Source: Viridibacterium curvum
GTDB taxonomy: Bacteria; Pseudomonadota; Gammaproteobacteria; Burkholderiales; Rhodocyclaceae
Direction: 5' to 3'
Length of the DNA stretch: 64,000 nucleotides
NCBI RefSeq assembly: GCF_039544165.1
Contig: NZ_BAABLD010000008.1
Span: 496,001 to 560,000 of the forward strand
Within the stretch, counting starts at the first letter, position 1; every line of letters begins with the position of its first letter. The position numbers and the translations under genes are program-made. A model generated the notes under the pieces. That model did not search any database and was not told the origin of the DNA. It saw only the letters and a program-made list of their open reading frames with translations. Positions 8,832 through 17,242 of this stretch are shown here, one piece after another.

Positions 8832-9156
8832 GATGATCCTTCCGGAAGTTGTTGTCCCGCATGCAAGGCTACGGACTTCCGGCCTGCCGTTCTGTGCGCT
8901 GGCGGACACAACGCCGCCTGCGCCGTCATCACGTCGTCCCTTGCTCAGGCGTTCGGCTGGACTTTCCAGAACTGCGTACAACCGGTGGCGGCAACCACGT
9001 CAATGAAGTGACTCCAGCAACCGGTGAGACCGTCCGCCACATTGCTGACGCGTGCTGCAGGAGCTCGAACCGCGGCGCCTCCCGGCACTGATCTTTGCTG
9101 GCGAATACCCTGAGGCCTGCCTAGACCCCTGAGACAACGACATTCTGGAGAGCGAG
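8832..9156. other. intergenic region upstream of the VIT-family gene
   Basis: This 325-nt stretch contains CRP-like site E (8893-8908) near the VIT start. I saw no open frame with a usable start, no terminator and no other repeat in the remainder. Confidence 0.45.
8893..8908. promoter_or_regulatory. CRP/FNR-type palindrome, site E
   Basis: TGTGCGCTGGCGGACA differs from the island consensus at one position and lies 62 nt upstream of the VIT-family start codon. That is a distance compatible with class I CRP-type activation. Function is inferred from recurrence. Confidence 0.5.
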
Positions 9157-9579
9157 ATGGGCTACCGCGATGATTTCTACATGGTGCAGTACATCATCGG
9201 CTACACGGGCAACCTGAACGATTTCCCCACGGTGTATTTCATCAAGGGCAAGGAGTTCGGCCACATCACGCAGAAACACGATGAAAGCCAGAACGTGGGG
9301 CGCATGGAAGTCTATGCGTCGGACGGCTACACCATCGGCAACAAGATGGTCGAGAAGATCCGCGGCAAGGTCATGCACACCAGCCGCAGCACGCTCACCA
9401 AGGTGGATGTGTTCGCACCTGCAGAGAAGGAGACCGTTACCCTGCTGGCGCAATCGATCTATGGCACGAATCGCGGCGAGAAATACATTTCCGGCTGGAG
9501 CCGTCAGGACTTCAAGAATATCGACGCCACGCGGGCCAAAATGGCCAAAGTGCTGGAAGAACTGCCCAAGGCCACCTGA
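9157..9579 (+). CDS. hypothetical protein
   Basis: The 140-residue soluble protein starts MGYRDDFYMVQYIIGYTGNL. It has no signal peptide, membrane segment or cysteine. GAGAGCGAG directly upstream of the ATG is an acceptable ribosome-binding site. Mixed alpha/beta composition and a lysine-rich C-terminal helix (ATRAKMAKVLEELPKAT) suggest a folded globular protein. It precedes the VOC gene by 79 nt on the same strand. I do not recognise the family and offer no function. Confidence 0.65.
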   Translation: MGYRDDFYMVQYIIGYTGNLNDFPTVYFIKGKEFGHITQKHDESQNVGRMEVYASDGYTIGNKMVEKIRGKVMHTSRSTLTKVDVFAPAEKETVTLLAQSIYGTNRGEKYISGWSRQDFKNIDATRAKMAKVLEELPKAT

Positions 9580-9658
9580 ACGCCACCCTGCTGACACCAC
9601 GCTGTCAGCAGCCCCCGCGCATCATGGCTGCTCCTCATCCAGACACAGGGAGCACGAC

Positions 9659-10027
9659 ATGAACGCCATCAACTGGTTTGAAATCCCCGCATCCGACTTC
9701 GAGCGCGCGACGCGCTTCTACGGGCAGATCTTTGCCACGACGCTGCACGTGGACAGCAGCTTCGACGGCATACGCATGGCCGTCTTCCCGCACGAAGGCG
9801 CCAGCGTCGGCGGCGCTGTCATCGAAATGTCACAGGCCCGCCCGCACAGTGACGGAGTGCGTGTCTATCTCAACGGCGGAGAGAATCTGTCTGCCGTGCT
9901 GGACCGTGTTGAGGCCGCGGGCGGCAAGGTGACCCTGCCCAAGACCTTCTTGCGCGAAGAGATCGGCCACATCGCCATGTTCGCCGACACCGAGGGCAAC
10001 CTCATCGGCTTGCACTCCCTTCGCTGA
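9659..10027 (+). CDS. VOC (glyoxalase/bleomycin-resistance) family protein
   Basis: The 122-residue protein begins MNAINWFEIPASDFERATRFY, the classic start of a VOC-superfamily fold. It ends with HIAMFADTEGNLIGLHSL, the beta strand that usually carries a metal ligand. VOC proteins coordinate a divalent metal and carry out isomerisation, lyase, dioxygenase or binding roles; the substrate is unknown. An AGGGA site lies 9 nt upstream. It is followed by a WYL-domain regulator of the YafY type, a pairing often seen for this family. Confidence 0.83.
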   Translation: MNAINWFEIPASDFERATRFYGQIFATTLHVDSSFDGIRMAVFPHEGASVGGAVIEMSQARPHSDGVRVYLNGGENLSAVLDRVEAAGGKVTLPKTFLREEIGHIAMFADTEGNLIGLHSLR

Positions 10028-10136
10028 CTCCCGGCATTGAAGTCGCCATGATCAGCGCACTCGCCCTGCGCCACCGCCGGATTCACCCGGATCCGGCGGC
10101 CGCCTACAATCCTGCATCCACGCCACCGCCCGAGCC

Positions 10137-10847
10137 ATGCGCCGCGCCAACCGCCTCTACCGTCTCGTCGAACTGTTGCGCAGCCGATCTTCCTGCACCG
10201 GTGCCTGGCTGGCCGGGCAGCTGCAGATCTCCCTGCGCACGCTCTACCGCGACATTGCCGACCTGAGCCTGTCGGGCGTGCCCATCGAGGGCGAAGCCGG
10301 CGTCGGCTACCGCTTGCGGCACAACGTGACGCTGCCGCCGCTCTCTTTCGACAGTGACGAGATCGAGGCGCTGCTGATCGGCACGCGCATGGTGCAGGCC
10401 TGGGCCGACCCCGATCTGGAGCGCGCTGCGCAGGCCGCCATGGCCAAGATACAGAACGTGCTGCCTGCCGCGGGCCGGCGCGAGGCCGAAATGGCGCGCC
10501 TCTTCGTGCCCAGCTATCGTCGCGAACGCCCGACCTGGCTGCATGACATCCGCCTCGCCGTGCGCCACCGCCACATCATCCGCATCGACTACGTGCGCGA
10601 AGACGGCGCCCCTTCGCAACGCGAGCTATGGCCGCTCGGCTTGTTCTTCTGGGGCCCGACCTGGACGCTGATCGGCTGGTGCGAGCTGCGCAATGACTTC
10701 CGCCACTTCCGCGTCGACCGCGTGCAGAGCGTGAGCGTGCAGACGAGACACTTCCCCGACCAGAAGGGGCGACGGCTAGAGGACTTCTACGCGCAGATCG
10801 AACAACGCGAAGGCATCGACGTGAAGGACAGGAAACGTCTGGCGTAG
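10137..10847 (+). CDS. HTH-WYL (YafY-type) transcriptional regulator
   Basis: The 236-residue protein has an N-terminal helix-turn-helix (RLVELLRSRSSCTGAWLAGQ then ISLRTLYRDIADL, residues about 8-45). A WYL domain follows from about residue 135 (HIIRIDYVREDGAPSQRELW and GPTWTLIGWCELRNDFRHFR). WYL domains sense small ligands or nucleic acids and control the attached DNA-binding domain. Its likely target is the VOC gene just upstream, judging by neighbourhood only. Length is typical. Confidence 0.85.
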   Translation: MRRANRLYRLVELLRSRSSCTGAWLAGQLQISLRTLYRDIADLSLSGVPIEGEAGVGYRLRHNVTLPPLSFDSDEIEALLIGTRMVQAWADPDLERAAQAAMAKIQNVLPAAGRREAEMARLFVPSYRRERPTWLHDIRLAVRHRHIIRIDYVREDGAPSQRELWPLGLFFWGPTWTLIGWCELRNDFRHFRVDRVQSVSVQTRHFPDQKGRRLEDFYAQIEQREGIDVKDRKRLA

Positions 10848-10972
10848 CACCGCAGAGGCGGTGTGTTGGCGCGCTGGCCCGATTGCCCGCAAGGCCTTAT
10901 GCTGGCCGCACGGGCGCCGCAGATTCAAAGCAGCGCGCCATGAATCACGCTGTTTCGCGGCGCGGGAGTTCG

Positions 10973-11239
10973 ATGCACACAATCATGATCCTGGTGGGCG
11001 GCTTCCTGCTGCTCGCGCTTTGTCTGCTCGTCGGGCGCATGCAGGGCAGGCGCCCGGCGCTGGCGCGGGCTGCGCTGGTGTTCATTCCGCTGTGGCTGAT
11101 TGGTGCCGCCATCAACATGGCGGTGGGCGTGCTGCAGGCCGGCTATTCCGTGGCAGAGGAGTTGCCGATATTTCTGGCCATTTTCGCCATCCCCACCGCT
11201 CCTGCCGCCTTGCTGTGGTGGCGCTTCAAGCGCAGCTGA
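10973..11239 (+). CDS. small membrane protein
   Basis: The 88-residue protein has three hydrophobic segments: IMILVGGFLLLALCLLVG, AALVFIPLWLIGAAINMAVG and ELPIFLAIFAIPTAPAALLW. It ends with a basic FKRS tail. The ATG at 10973 is chosen over the one at 10940 because GGGAG lies properly upstream. It is 14 nt from the LtrA gene and probably co-transcribed with it. I recognise no named family. Confidence 0.7.
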   Translation: MHTIMILVGGFLLLALCLLVGRMQGRRPALARAALVFIPLWLIGAAINMAVGVLQAGYSVAEELPIFLAIFAIPTAPAALLWWRFKRS

Positions 11240-11253
11240 GGGAAGGTGAGCGC

Positions 11254-12426
11254 ATGAGTCAGCCCTCTTCACTGCTGCGCACGCGCGGCCAGCACGACAG
11301 TGGCAAGGTCACCATGGTCGAACTGTTCTTCGACCTGGTCTTCGTCTACGCCGTCACGCAGCTCTCGCATTCGCTGCTGGCCAAACTCACCATGGCGGGT
11401 GCCGTCGAGATCTTCGCGCTGCTGCTGGCTGTGTGGTGGGTGTGGATCTACACATCCTGGGCCACCAACTGGCTGGACCCGGAACGCATACCGGTGCGCA
11501 TGAGCCTCTTCGTGCTGATGTTCGCCGGCCTGCTGATGTCGGTGTCGATTCCCGCCGCCTTTGCCGAGCGCGGCCTGCTGTTTGCGGCGGCCTACGTGTT
11601 CATGCAGGTCGGTCGTACGCTGTTCTTCCTGTGGGCCGTGCGCAGCGGCAGCCGGAACATGATCCGCAACTTCCAGCGCATCCTCGCCTGGCTGCTCCTG
11701 TCGGCGGCTTTCTGGATCGCAGGCGGCCTCACCGACGGCAACACGCGCCTGCTGTGCTGGGCCGCGGCTCTGTTCATCGAGTTCATCTCGCCCGCCATGC
11801 TGTTCTGGGTGCCCGGCCTGGGTCGCTCCAGCACAGCGGACTGGGACGTGGACGGCAACCACATGGCCGAGCGTTGCGCGCTGTTCGTCATCATCGCGCT
11901 GGGTGAGTCGCTGCTGGTGACGGGCGCGACATTCGCCGATCAGTCGTGGAATTTCGACGTGATCACCGCCTTCGTAATCGCCGTTGTCGGCACGGTCGCG
12001 CTGTGGTGGATCTATTTCGACAGCGGGGCGCAGCGCGCTCACCACCGCATCATCCATTCCGACGACCCCGGCCAGCAGGCACGCGTGGCTTACACCTACA
12101 TTCACACGCTGATCATCGCCAGCATCATCGTCTGCGCCGTGGCCGATGAACTGGTGCTCGCTCACCCGGACCACGCCAGCAACGCCGGCATCAGCGCCCT
12201 GCTCGGCGGCCCTGCGCTCTACGTGCTCGGCTGCGCGCTGTTCAAGTGGGTGACCAGCGGCCGGCGCATGCCGCCCCTGTCACACCTCGTGGGACTCGGC
12301 CTGCTCACCACACTGCTGCCTTTTGCCTACGCGCATGTCTTCTCGGCCCTGGTGCTGAGCGCCCTGACGACGTCCGTGCTGGTGGCGGTGTGGGAGAGCC
12401 ACAGCGTGCGTCACTCGGCAAGCTGA
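11254..12426 (+). CDS. low temperature requirement protein A (LtrA) family
   Basis: The 390-residue integral membrane protein begins with the LtrA signature TMVELFFDLVFVYAVTQLSH (residues about 20-39). A YTSWATNWLDPERIPVR block, about ten membrane helices and the late motif ERCALFVIIALGESLLVTG follow. LtrA proteins were named from a Listeria cold-growth locus; their molecular role is unknown. GGAAGG lies upstream of the ATG. It follows the small membrane protein gene by 14 nt. The family call is firm. Confidence 0.88.
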   Translation: MSQPSSLLRTRGQHDSGKVTMVELFFDLVFVYAVTQLSHSLLAKLTMAGAVEIFALLLAVWWVWIYTSWATNWLDPERIPVRMSLFVLMFAGLLMSVSIPAAFAERGLLFAAAYVFMQVGRTLFFLWAVRSGSRNMIRNFQRILAWLLLSAAFWIAGGLTDGNTRLLCWAAALFIEFISPAMLFWVPGLGRSSTADWDVDGNHMAERCALFVIIALGESLLVTGATFADQSWNFDVITAFVIAVVGTVALWWIYFDSGAQRAHHRIIHSDDPGQQARVAYTYIHTLIIASIIVCAVADELVLAHPDHASNAGISALLGGPALYVLGCALFKWVTSGRRMPPLSHLVGLGLLTTLLPFAYAHVFSALVLSALTTSVLVAVWESHSVRHSAS

Positions 12427-12454
12427 GCCGACGGGGCCTGGGCCCGCCGTTTCT

Positions 12455-12700
12455 CTATTTTCCGCCACGCCAGCGCGGTGGCTCGCCGGTGCGCCAGCAG
12501 ATCAGGCACAGCAGCGCAGACAGCGCGGAAACGTAAGCGATGTAGCCGAAAACCATGCGGTCGGGCGGGAACCAGATGACGCCCAGTGCGAGCAGCACAA
12601 AGAAGGCAATCAGCACCGCCCAGCCCTGCGGCCTGCACGGCCAGCCCCAGCCCCAACCGAATTTCTTTGCCGGGAACCAGTACCGGCGTTCTTCCGTCAC
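12455..12700 (-). CDS. small tryptophan-rich membrane protein downstream of dksA-like gene
   Basis: A GTG start at 12700 with AGGTGG upstream gives an 81-residue protein with a tryptophan/glycine-rich N-terminus (WFPAKKFGWGWGWP). Two membrane helices follow (AVLIAFFVLLALGVIWF and GYIAYVSALSALLCLICW), then a basic tail. It begins 8 nt after the DksA-like gene on the same strand, so the two are probably one operon. The family is not recognised. Confidence 0.65.
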   Translation of the reverse strand: MTEERRYWFPAKKFGWGWGWPCRPQGWAVLIAFFVLLALGVIWFPPDRMVFGYIAYVSALSALLCLICWRTGEPPRWRGGK

Positions 12701-12708
12701 GATGCCAC

Positions 12709-13173
12709 CTATTTGCCCGTCATCTTGCGGCGCTGCTCGTAACGCTCCTGCGCCTCGACCGTCATGGTCGCTGTGGGGCGCGCCAGCAGGCGGCGGATGC
12801 CGATGGGTTCGCCCGATTCGCTGCACCAGCCGTAACTGCCATCCGTGATGCGCTCGAGCGCCTGATCGATCTTGTGCAGGTGCTTGCGCTCGCGATCGCG
12901 CACGCGCAGCTCCAGGGTGTGGTCTTCTTCGAGCGAGGCGCGATCCGACGGATCGGGCGTCGGTGCAAATTCCTGCAGGTGGTGCGTCGTGTCGCTTGCC
13001 GCCAGCAGCAGCGCATCGCGCTCGGCGGTCAGCAGACGACGGAAATAGGCCAGCTGAGCGGACGACATGTAGTCATCCAGTGGCGCGGCAAGCATCTGGG
13101 CTTCGAACGCGAGGTTCTCGGCACTGCGGACTGCGGGCGAGGAAACGGCCGCTGCGTCGATCACTTCCATCAT
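12709..13173 (-). CDS. DksA/TraR-family protein with cysteine-poor zinc-finger region
   Basis: The 154-residue protein has the DksA coiled-coil entry segment YMSSAQLAYFRRLLTAERD. The coiled-coil tip region DPSDRASLEEDHTLELRVRD carries the Asp residues at the tip, and the C-terminal globular region reads YGWCSESGEPIGIRRLLARP. DksA binds the RNA polymerase secondary channel and works with ppGpp. Of the four zinc-finger positions only the first Cys remains; the others read Ser, Thr and Ala, so it probably folds without zinc. The start is supported by AGGAGA. It may be an accessory paralogue rather than the main DksA. Confidence 0.85.
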   Translation of the reverse strand: MMEVIDAAAVSSPAVRSAENLAFEAQMLAAPLDDYMSSAQLAYFRRLLTAERDALLLAASDTTHHLQEFAPTPDPSDRASLEEDHTLELRVRDRERKHLHKIDQALERITDGSYGWCSESGEPIGIRRLLARPTATMTVEAQERYEQRRKMTGK

Positions 13174-13280
13174 GGCGGGTCTCCTGATTCGGGGTAATGG
13201 ACTGACGACCTGGCGCCAGCCCTGTCACCTTACGCCTTTCCGGCGCACTACAGCAGGCTATTTTCGGCGCGCTGCGCCGA

Positions 13281-14156
13281 TCAGAACACGCCGGCCGAGG
13301 TGGAGAGGGCTTCAGTCCGGTGATGTGGCAGCACCCAGCCAGCCGCCGCGTCCTGCAGAGCCTCGATGGCAAGCACTGGCGGCACGGTCGCGCGCACGTT
13401 GCCGATGATGGTGGCGAAAGACACGTCTGCCGCGTCGCGCCCGGTGCCGATGCGGACAAAGCCCATGGGGATGGCGGTGCCCGAGGGATCGAACAGATAC
13501 CAGTGCTGGCCGAGGAAGACCTCGACATACGCGTGGAAATCGGTGGGCCCGAGCGCGGGATCGGCACCGTAATCGATCCCGGTGGCGATACGCGCCGGAA
13601 TGCTGAGGGCGCGGCATAGCGCAATCATCAAATGGGCGAAATCACGGCACACACCCGCCCCGCTGCGCAGCGTGTCGAGCGCCGAAGTGGTGGCGTTGCT
13701 GCTGTTGGGCGTGAAACGGATCTGTTGCTGCACCCAGCGCTGGATGGCTTCAACGCGCGCATAGCCGCGCGGCAGGGCACCGAAATGCTGCAGCGCCAGC
13801 GTGCCCATCTGGTCCGAAGGGCAGTAACGGCTCGGATAGATGTAGGTCAGGACCTCGGGCGGCAGGCGCGCTACAGGCACCTCTTCGATCGATGCAGGCG
13901 CCGCTGCATGGTGATGCAGGTCGAGCAAGGCCCGGTAGCCCACGCGCAGCACGCCGGGCGCCGCAGACAGCCGCAGGTAGCGGGACTGGCTGGCCGCATC
14001 GGTGTGCATCAGGAGGGGAATGGGCTGGCTGACCTGCAGCTGTTCCTGCACGACGCGCTGACAGGGCGTCTGGGCACATTGCAGGTTGAAGATGAAAGCG
14101 GCGTCCGGCTGAAGGACGTCGTAATGCAGATCAATGGAGAGGCGAAGGCGGATCAT
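13281..14156 (-). CDS. transglutaminase-like cysteine protease family protein
   Basis: The 291-residue protein has an N-terminal beta region (MIRLRLSIDLHYDV) and a transglutaminase-like core. A catalytic-type Cys lies in SGAGVCRDFAHLMIALCR, a His in DFHAYVEVFLG and an Asp in WYLFDPSG. The complete Cys-His-Asp triad suggests an active cysteine protease, amidase or transglutaminase. No signal peptide is visible, so it is probably cytoplasmic. The family often occurs with circularly permuted ATP-grasp and alpha-E proteins, but none lies next to it here. The start at 14156 is the natural family start although the upstream RBS is weak. Confidence 0.85.
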   Translation of the reverse strand: MIRLRLSIDLHYDVLQPDAAFIFNLQCAQTPCQRVVQEQLQVSQPIPLLMHTDAASQSRYLRLSAAPGVLRVGYRALLDLHHHAAAPASIEEVPVARLPPEVLTYIYPSRYCPSDQMGTLALQHFGALPRGYARVEAIQRWVQQQIRFTPNSSNATTSALDTLRSGAGVCRDFAHLMIALCRALSIPARIATGIDYGADPALGPTDFHAYVEVFLGQHWYLFDPSGTAIPMGFVRIGTGRDAADVSFATIIGNVRATVPPVLAIEALQDAAAGWVLPHHRTEALSTSAGVF

Positions 14157-14241
14157 GAGTCCCGAGCATGGCGTTGAATGAGTCACACGCCTGCGCGTGA
14201 TGCGGCAACACGGCACCAGACTACGCGGTCGGGGTCAGGCT

Positions 14242-14266
14242 GGCAAGGCGCGTGACGCGCCTTGCC
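14242..14266. terminator. strong hairpin downstream of the amino-acid ABC operon
   Basis: GGCAAGGCGCG and CGCGCCTTGCC form an 11-bp perfect stem around a TGA loop, enclosed by a second GGTCGGGG/CCCCGACC pairing (14227-14272). It begins just after the ATPase stop. There is no T-tract, so it may block 3' exonucleases rather than act as a classic intrinsic terminator. Confidence 0.5.
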
Positions 14267-14273
14267 CCGACCA

Positions 14274-15020
14274 TCAATTGACGGCGTTGATGAAGCTCTG
14301 CAGCTCAGGCGTTTGCGGATTGGCGAAGAGCTCCTTCGGGTCCCCGCTCTCGTGCACCTTGCCCTGGTACATGAACACCAGCTTGTTGCCCACGTCGCGC
14401 GCGAAGCGCATCTCGTGCGTGACCATGATCAGGGTCATGCCCTCGGCCGCGAGCTGCTTCACGACGGCCAGCACTTCATTCACGAGCTCGGGGTCGAGCG
14501 CCGAGGTGATCTCGTCACACAGCAGCACCTTGGGTTGCATGGCCAGCGCACGAGCGATCGCCACGCGCTGCTGCTGGCCGCCGGAGAGCTGGTCGGGGAA
14601 GGCATCGAACTTCTCGGCGAGGCCAACTTTCGTCAGCATCTCGCGAGCGATCTTCTCGCACTCGGCAGCGGGCGTCTTCTTGACCACCTGCGGTGCAAGC
14701 ATCACGTTCTGCCCCACCGACAGATGCGGGAAGAGGTTGAACTGCTGGAAGATCATGCCGACCTTCTGGCGCAGGGCGCGCAGATCAGTCTGGCCGGCAC
14801 GCAGGCGCTCGCCGTCGACTTCGATGAGCCCGTCGTCGATGGTCTCCAGCCCGTTGATCGAGCGCAGCAGCGTGCTCTTGCCCGAACCGCTGCGGCCGAT
14901 GATGGCCACCACGTCGCCCTGCTTGATGCGCAGGTCGATGCCCTTGAGCACATGGTTGCTGCCGAAGTGCTTGTGGACCGCGTCGATGCGGACCAGGTGA
15001 TTCTCAGTGTGCTCGTCCAT
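14274..15020 (-). CDS. polar amino-acid ABC transporter, ATP-binding protein
   Basis: The 248-residue ATPase has Walker A GRSGSGKSTL, a Q-loop in GMIFQQFNLFPHLSV, the signature LSGGQQQRVAIARAL, Walker B VLLCDEITSALDP and a switch His in MVTHEMRFARDVG. It belongs to the GlnQ/HisP class that energises uptake of polar amino acids. AAAGGA precedes the ATG. Its start overlaps the end of the permease gene by 17 nt, and it is the last gene of a four-gene transport operon with its regulator upstream. The amino acid transported is unknown. Confidence 0.92.
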   Translation of the reverse strand: MDEHTENHLVRIDAVHKHFGSNHVLKGIDLRIKQGDVVAIIGRSGSGKSTLLRSINGLETIDDGLIEVDGERLRAGQTDLRALRQKVGMIFQQFNLFPHLSVGQNVMLAPQVVKKTPAAECEKIAREMLTKVGLAEKFDAFPDQLSGGQQQRVAIARALAMQPKVLLCDEITSALDPELVNEVLAVVKQLAAEGMTLIMVTHEMRFARDVGNKLVFMYQGKVHESGDPKELFANPQTPELQSFINAVN

Positions 15021-15660
15021 GGAATTTCCTTTCGAGGCTGTGTGCATAGAGCGACAGCGGATAGCAGAGAATGAAGTAGCCCAGGGCGACGAGGCCGTAG
15101 ACGAGGAAGGGTTTGAAGGTGGCGTTGGAGAGCATCGAGCCGGTCTTGGTGAGCTCTGCAAAGCCGATGATCGAGGTCACCGCTGTGCCCTTGACCACCT
15201 GCACCGAGAAGCCCACGGTGGGGGCAACGGCGATGCGCAGCGCTTGCGGCAGGATGATGTGGCGCATCTGCTCGAACCAGGTCATGGCCAGACTTGAAGA
15301 AGCCTCCCACTGCCCTTTCGGAATCGCCTCAACGCAACCGCGCCAGATCTCTGCGAGATAGGCGCTGGTGAACAGCGTCAGACCCAGCGCAGCGGCCAGC
15401 CAGGGCGACACATCCACACCCATCAGCGCAATGCCGAAGAAGATCAGGAACAGCTGCAGCAGCAAGGGCGTGCCCTGGAACAGCTCGATGTAGCCGCGCA
15501 TGAGCTTGCGCAGCCAGGGCTTGCTGCTGATGCGCGCCGCCAGCACCAGCAGGCCGGCAATGCCACCGAGAACGAAGGCGGTGAGTGAGAGGCCGATGGT
15601 CCAGCCTGCACCGACGCCGAGGTTGCGGATGATGTCCCACAGACTGAATTCGTCCATCAT
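15004..15660 (-). CDS. polar amino-acid ABC transporter permease
   Basis: The 218-residue permease starts MMDEFSLWDIIRNLGVGAGW and has about five membrane helices. It carries the family EAA-type coupling loop SLAMTWFEQMRHIILPQALR near residues 125-145 and the early motif YIELFQGTPLLLQLFLIFFG. It pairs with the permease at 15657, overlapping it in an ATGA. Together they form the heterodimeric inner-membrane channel of a His/Glu/Gln-type uptake system. Confidence 0.9.
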   Translation of the reverse strand: MMDEFSLWDIIRNLGVGAGWTIGLSLTAFVLGGIAGLLVLAARISSKPWLRKLMRGYIELFQGTPLLLQLFLIFFGIALMGVDVSPWLAAALGLTLFTSAYLAEIWRGCVEAIPKGQWEASSSLAMTWFEQMRHIILPQALRIAVAPTVGFSVQVVKGTAVTSIIGFAELTKTGSMLSNATFKPFLVYGLVALGYFILCYPLSLYAHSLERKFHGRAH

Positions 15661-16328
15661 TTCGTGACCCTCCTGGCGACGAAGCGATCACCGAAGCGAT
15701 TGAGCAGCCAGCGCACCGCGAAGGCCAGCAGGAAGTACATGATCGCCACGGTGATGTAGGTCTCGAAGGCGCGGAAGTTGCGCGACTGGATGAAGTTCGC
15801 CGCGAAGGTGAGCTCTTCGGCCGAGATCTGCGAACACACCGACGAACCGAGCATGACGATGACGATCTGGCTGGTCAGGGCCGGCCACACCTTCTGCAGT
15901 GCGGGGCGCAGCACGACGTGAAAGAAAGTCTGCCGCCGCGTCATCGCCAGCGAAGCAGCCGCTTCGAGCTGTCCCTTTGGCACGGCCTGAATGCCGGCGC
16001 GGATGATCTCGGTGGAGTAGGCCCCGAGATTGACCACCATGGCAATGATGGCAGCCGTCCATTCATCGAGCTTGACGCCCAGCGCGGGCAGACCGAAGAA
16101 GATGAAGAACAGCTGCACGAGAAATGGCGTGTTGCGTATGGCTTCGACATAAGCGCCGAAGATCTTGTTGAAAGGTTTGATCTGCCAGGCGCGGCAGACA
16201 GCGCCGAGCACACCGAGGCTCACGCCCAGGCCGGCGCCGACGGCGGTAAGCCCCAACGTATGCAGCGCGCCGGTGGCGAGCTGTTCGCGGTATTCCCATA
16301 CCGCCAGGAAATCGAACTGGTAGGCCAT
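15657..16328 (-). CDS. polar amino-acid ABC transporter permease
   Basis: The 223-residue membrane protein carries the family blocks VEAIRNTPFLVQLFFIFFGL and SLAMTRRQTFFHVVLRPALQ (the EAA loop that contacts the ATPase). It is the second half of the permease heterodimer. A roughly 130-nt gap with stable GC-rich hairpins separates it from the substrate-binding-protein gene upstream. The arrangement may set a higher level for the binding protein than for the membrane parts. Confidence 0.9.
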   Translation of the reverse strand: MAYQFDFLAVWEYREQLATGALHTLGLTAVGAGLGVSLGVLGAVCRAWQIKPFNKIFGAYVEAIRNTPFLVQLFFIFFGLPALGVKLDEWTAAIIAMVVNLGAYSTEIIRAGIQAVPKGQLEAAASLAMTRRQTFFHVVLRPALQKVWPALTSQIVIVMLGSSVCSQISAEELTFAANFIQSRNFRAFETYITVAIMYFLLAFAVRWLLNRFGDRFVARRVTK

Positions 16329-16351
16329 AAGCCCTCCCGTGGGTCAGCGCT

Positions 16352-16451
16352 CCCCTCTCCCGCTTGCGGGAGAGGGTGGCCGTAAGGCCGGGAGAGGGCA
16401 TTGCGGAACAACCCCTCTCCCCCAACCCCTCTCCCGCAAGCGGGAGAGGGG
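16352..16451. repeat. REP-like palindromic element between binding-protein and permease genes
   Basis: Three related GC-rich units of the type CCCTCTCCCGC..GCGGGAGAGGG form stable hairpins. A close relative (46425-46532) occupies the same place in the other ABC operon of the window, between its binding-protein and permease genes. A role in protecting the upstream mRNA is inferred by analogy to the malE-malF intergenic REP of E. coli. Confidence 0.75.
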
Positions 16452-16456
16452 ACTGA

Positions 16457-17242
16457 TCACAAGCCTGCCGGCAGCGGGTGCTTGAGCCACTTCAGGGCGA
16501 TCTTGTTCAGCTCGCCGCTCGACTTGGCCTTGGCAATCGACGCATTCACCGCAGCGACCAGCGTGGCCTCTCCCTTGTTGATGCCGACATAGCAGGGCGA
16601 GTTCTTGATGATGAACTTGGTCAGCACGTCGCGCTTGTCAGTGCGTGCATCCACGGCAGACGCGACCACGTTGCCGGTAGCGATCAGCTGGGTCTGTCCA
16701 GAGAGGTAGGCCGAGATGGTCGAGTTGTTGTCTTCGAAGCGCTTGAGCGTCGCCGTGGGCGGAGCGATCTTGGTCAGCTCCAGATCTTCGACCGAGCCGC
16801 GCGTTACGGCGATGGTCTTGCCGGCGAGGTCCGCAGCGCCTTCCACCTTGATGTCGGCCGGGCCGAACACGCCGTTGTAGAACGGGGCGTAGGCGTCGGA
16901 GAAGTCGATGACCTTTTCGCGATCGGGGTTCTTGCCGAGGCTGGAGATGACGATGTCAGCCTTGCCGGTGGTCACGAAGGGAATGCGGTTGGTGCTCGAT
17001 ACGGGGATCAGTTCGAGCTTGACGCCCAGATCCCTGGCGATCAGCGCGCCCATGTCGATGTCGTAGCCCTGCGGCTTCATGTCGGTGCCGACGGTGCCGA
17101 AGGGCGGGAAGTCCTGCGGCACGGCGACGCGCAACACGCCGGCTTTCTTGATGTCGGCGAGCACATCGGCCTGGGCGACGCTGGCGAACAGGGTGCAGCC
17201 GAGCAGACCGGCAAGCAGAAGGGAGAACGAACGACGTTTCAT
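16457..17242 (-). CDS. polar amino-acid ABC transporter, periplasmic substrate-binding protein
   Basis: The 261-residue protein has a Sec signal peptide (MKRRSFSLLLAGLLGCTLFA.., cleavage near AQA-DV). The family-3 solute-binding fold follows: VLRVAVPQDFPPFGTVG, YDIDMGALIARDLGVKLELI and IVISSLGKNPDREKVIDFSD. This family binds polar amino acids in the periplasm. AGGAG precedes the ATG. The start codon overlaps the stop of the upstream GntR-type gene in an ATGA, so regulator and transporter are translationally coupled. The specific ligand cannot be read. Confidence 0.92.
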   Translation of the reverse strand: MKRRSFSLLLAGLLGCTLFASVAQADVLADIKKAGVLRVAVPQDFPPFGTVGTDMKPQGYDIDMGALIARDLGVKLELIPVSSTNRIPFVTTGKADIVISSLGKNPDREKVIDFSDAYAPFYNGVFGPADIKVEGAADLAGKTIAVTRGSVEDLELTKIAPPTATLKRFEDNNSTISAYLSGQTQLIATGNVVASAVDARTDKRDVLTKFIIKNSPCYVGINKGEATLVAAVNASIAKAKSSGELNKIALKWLKHPLPAGL

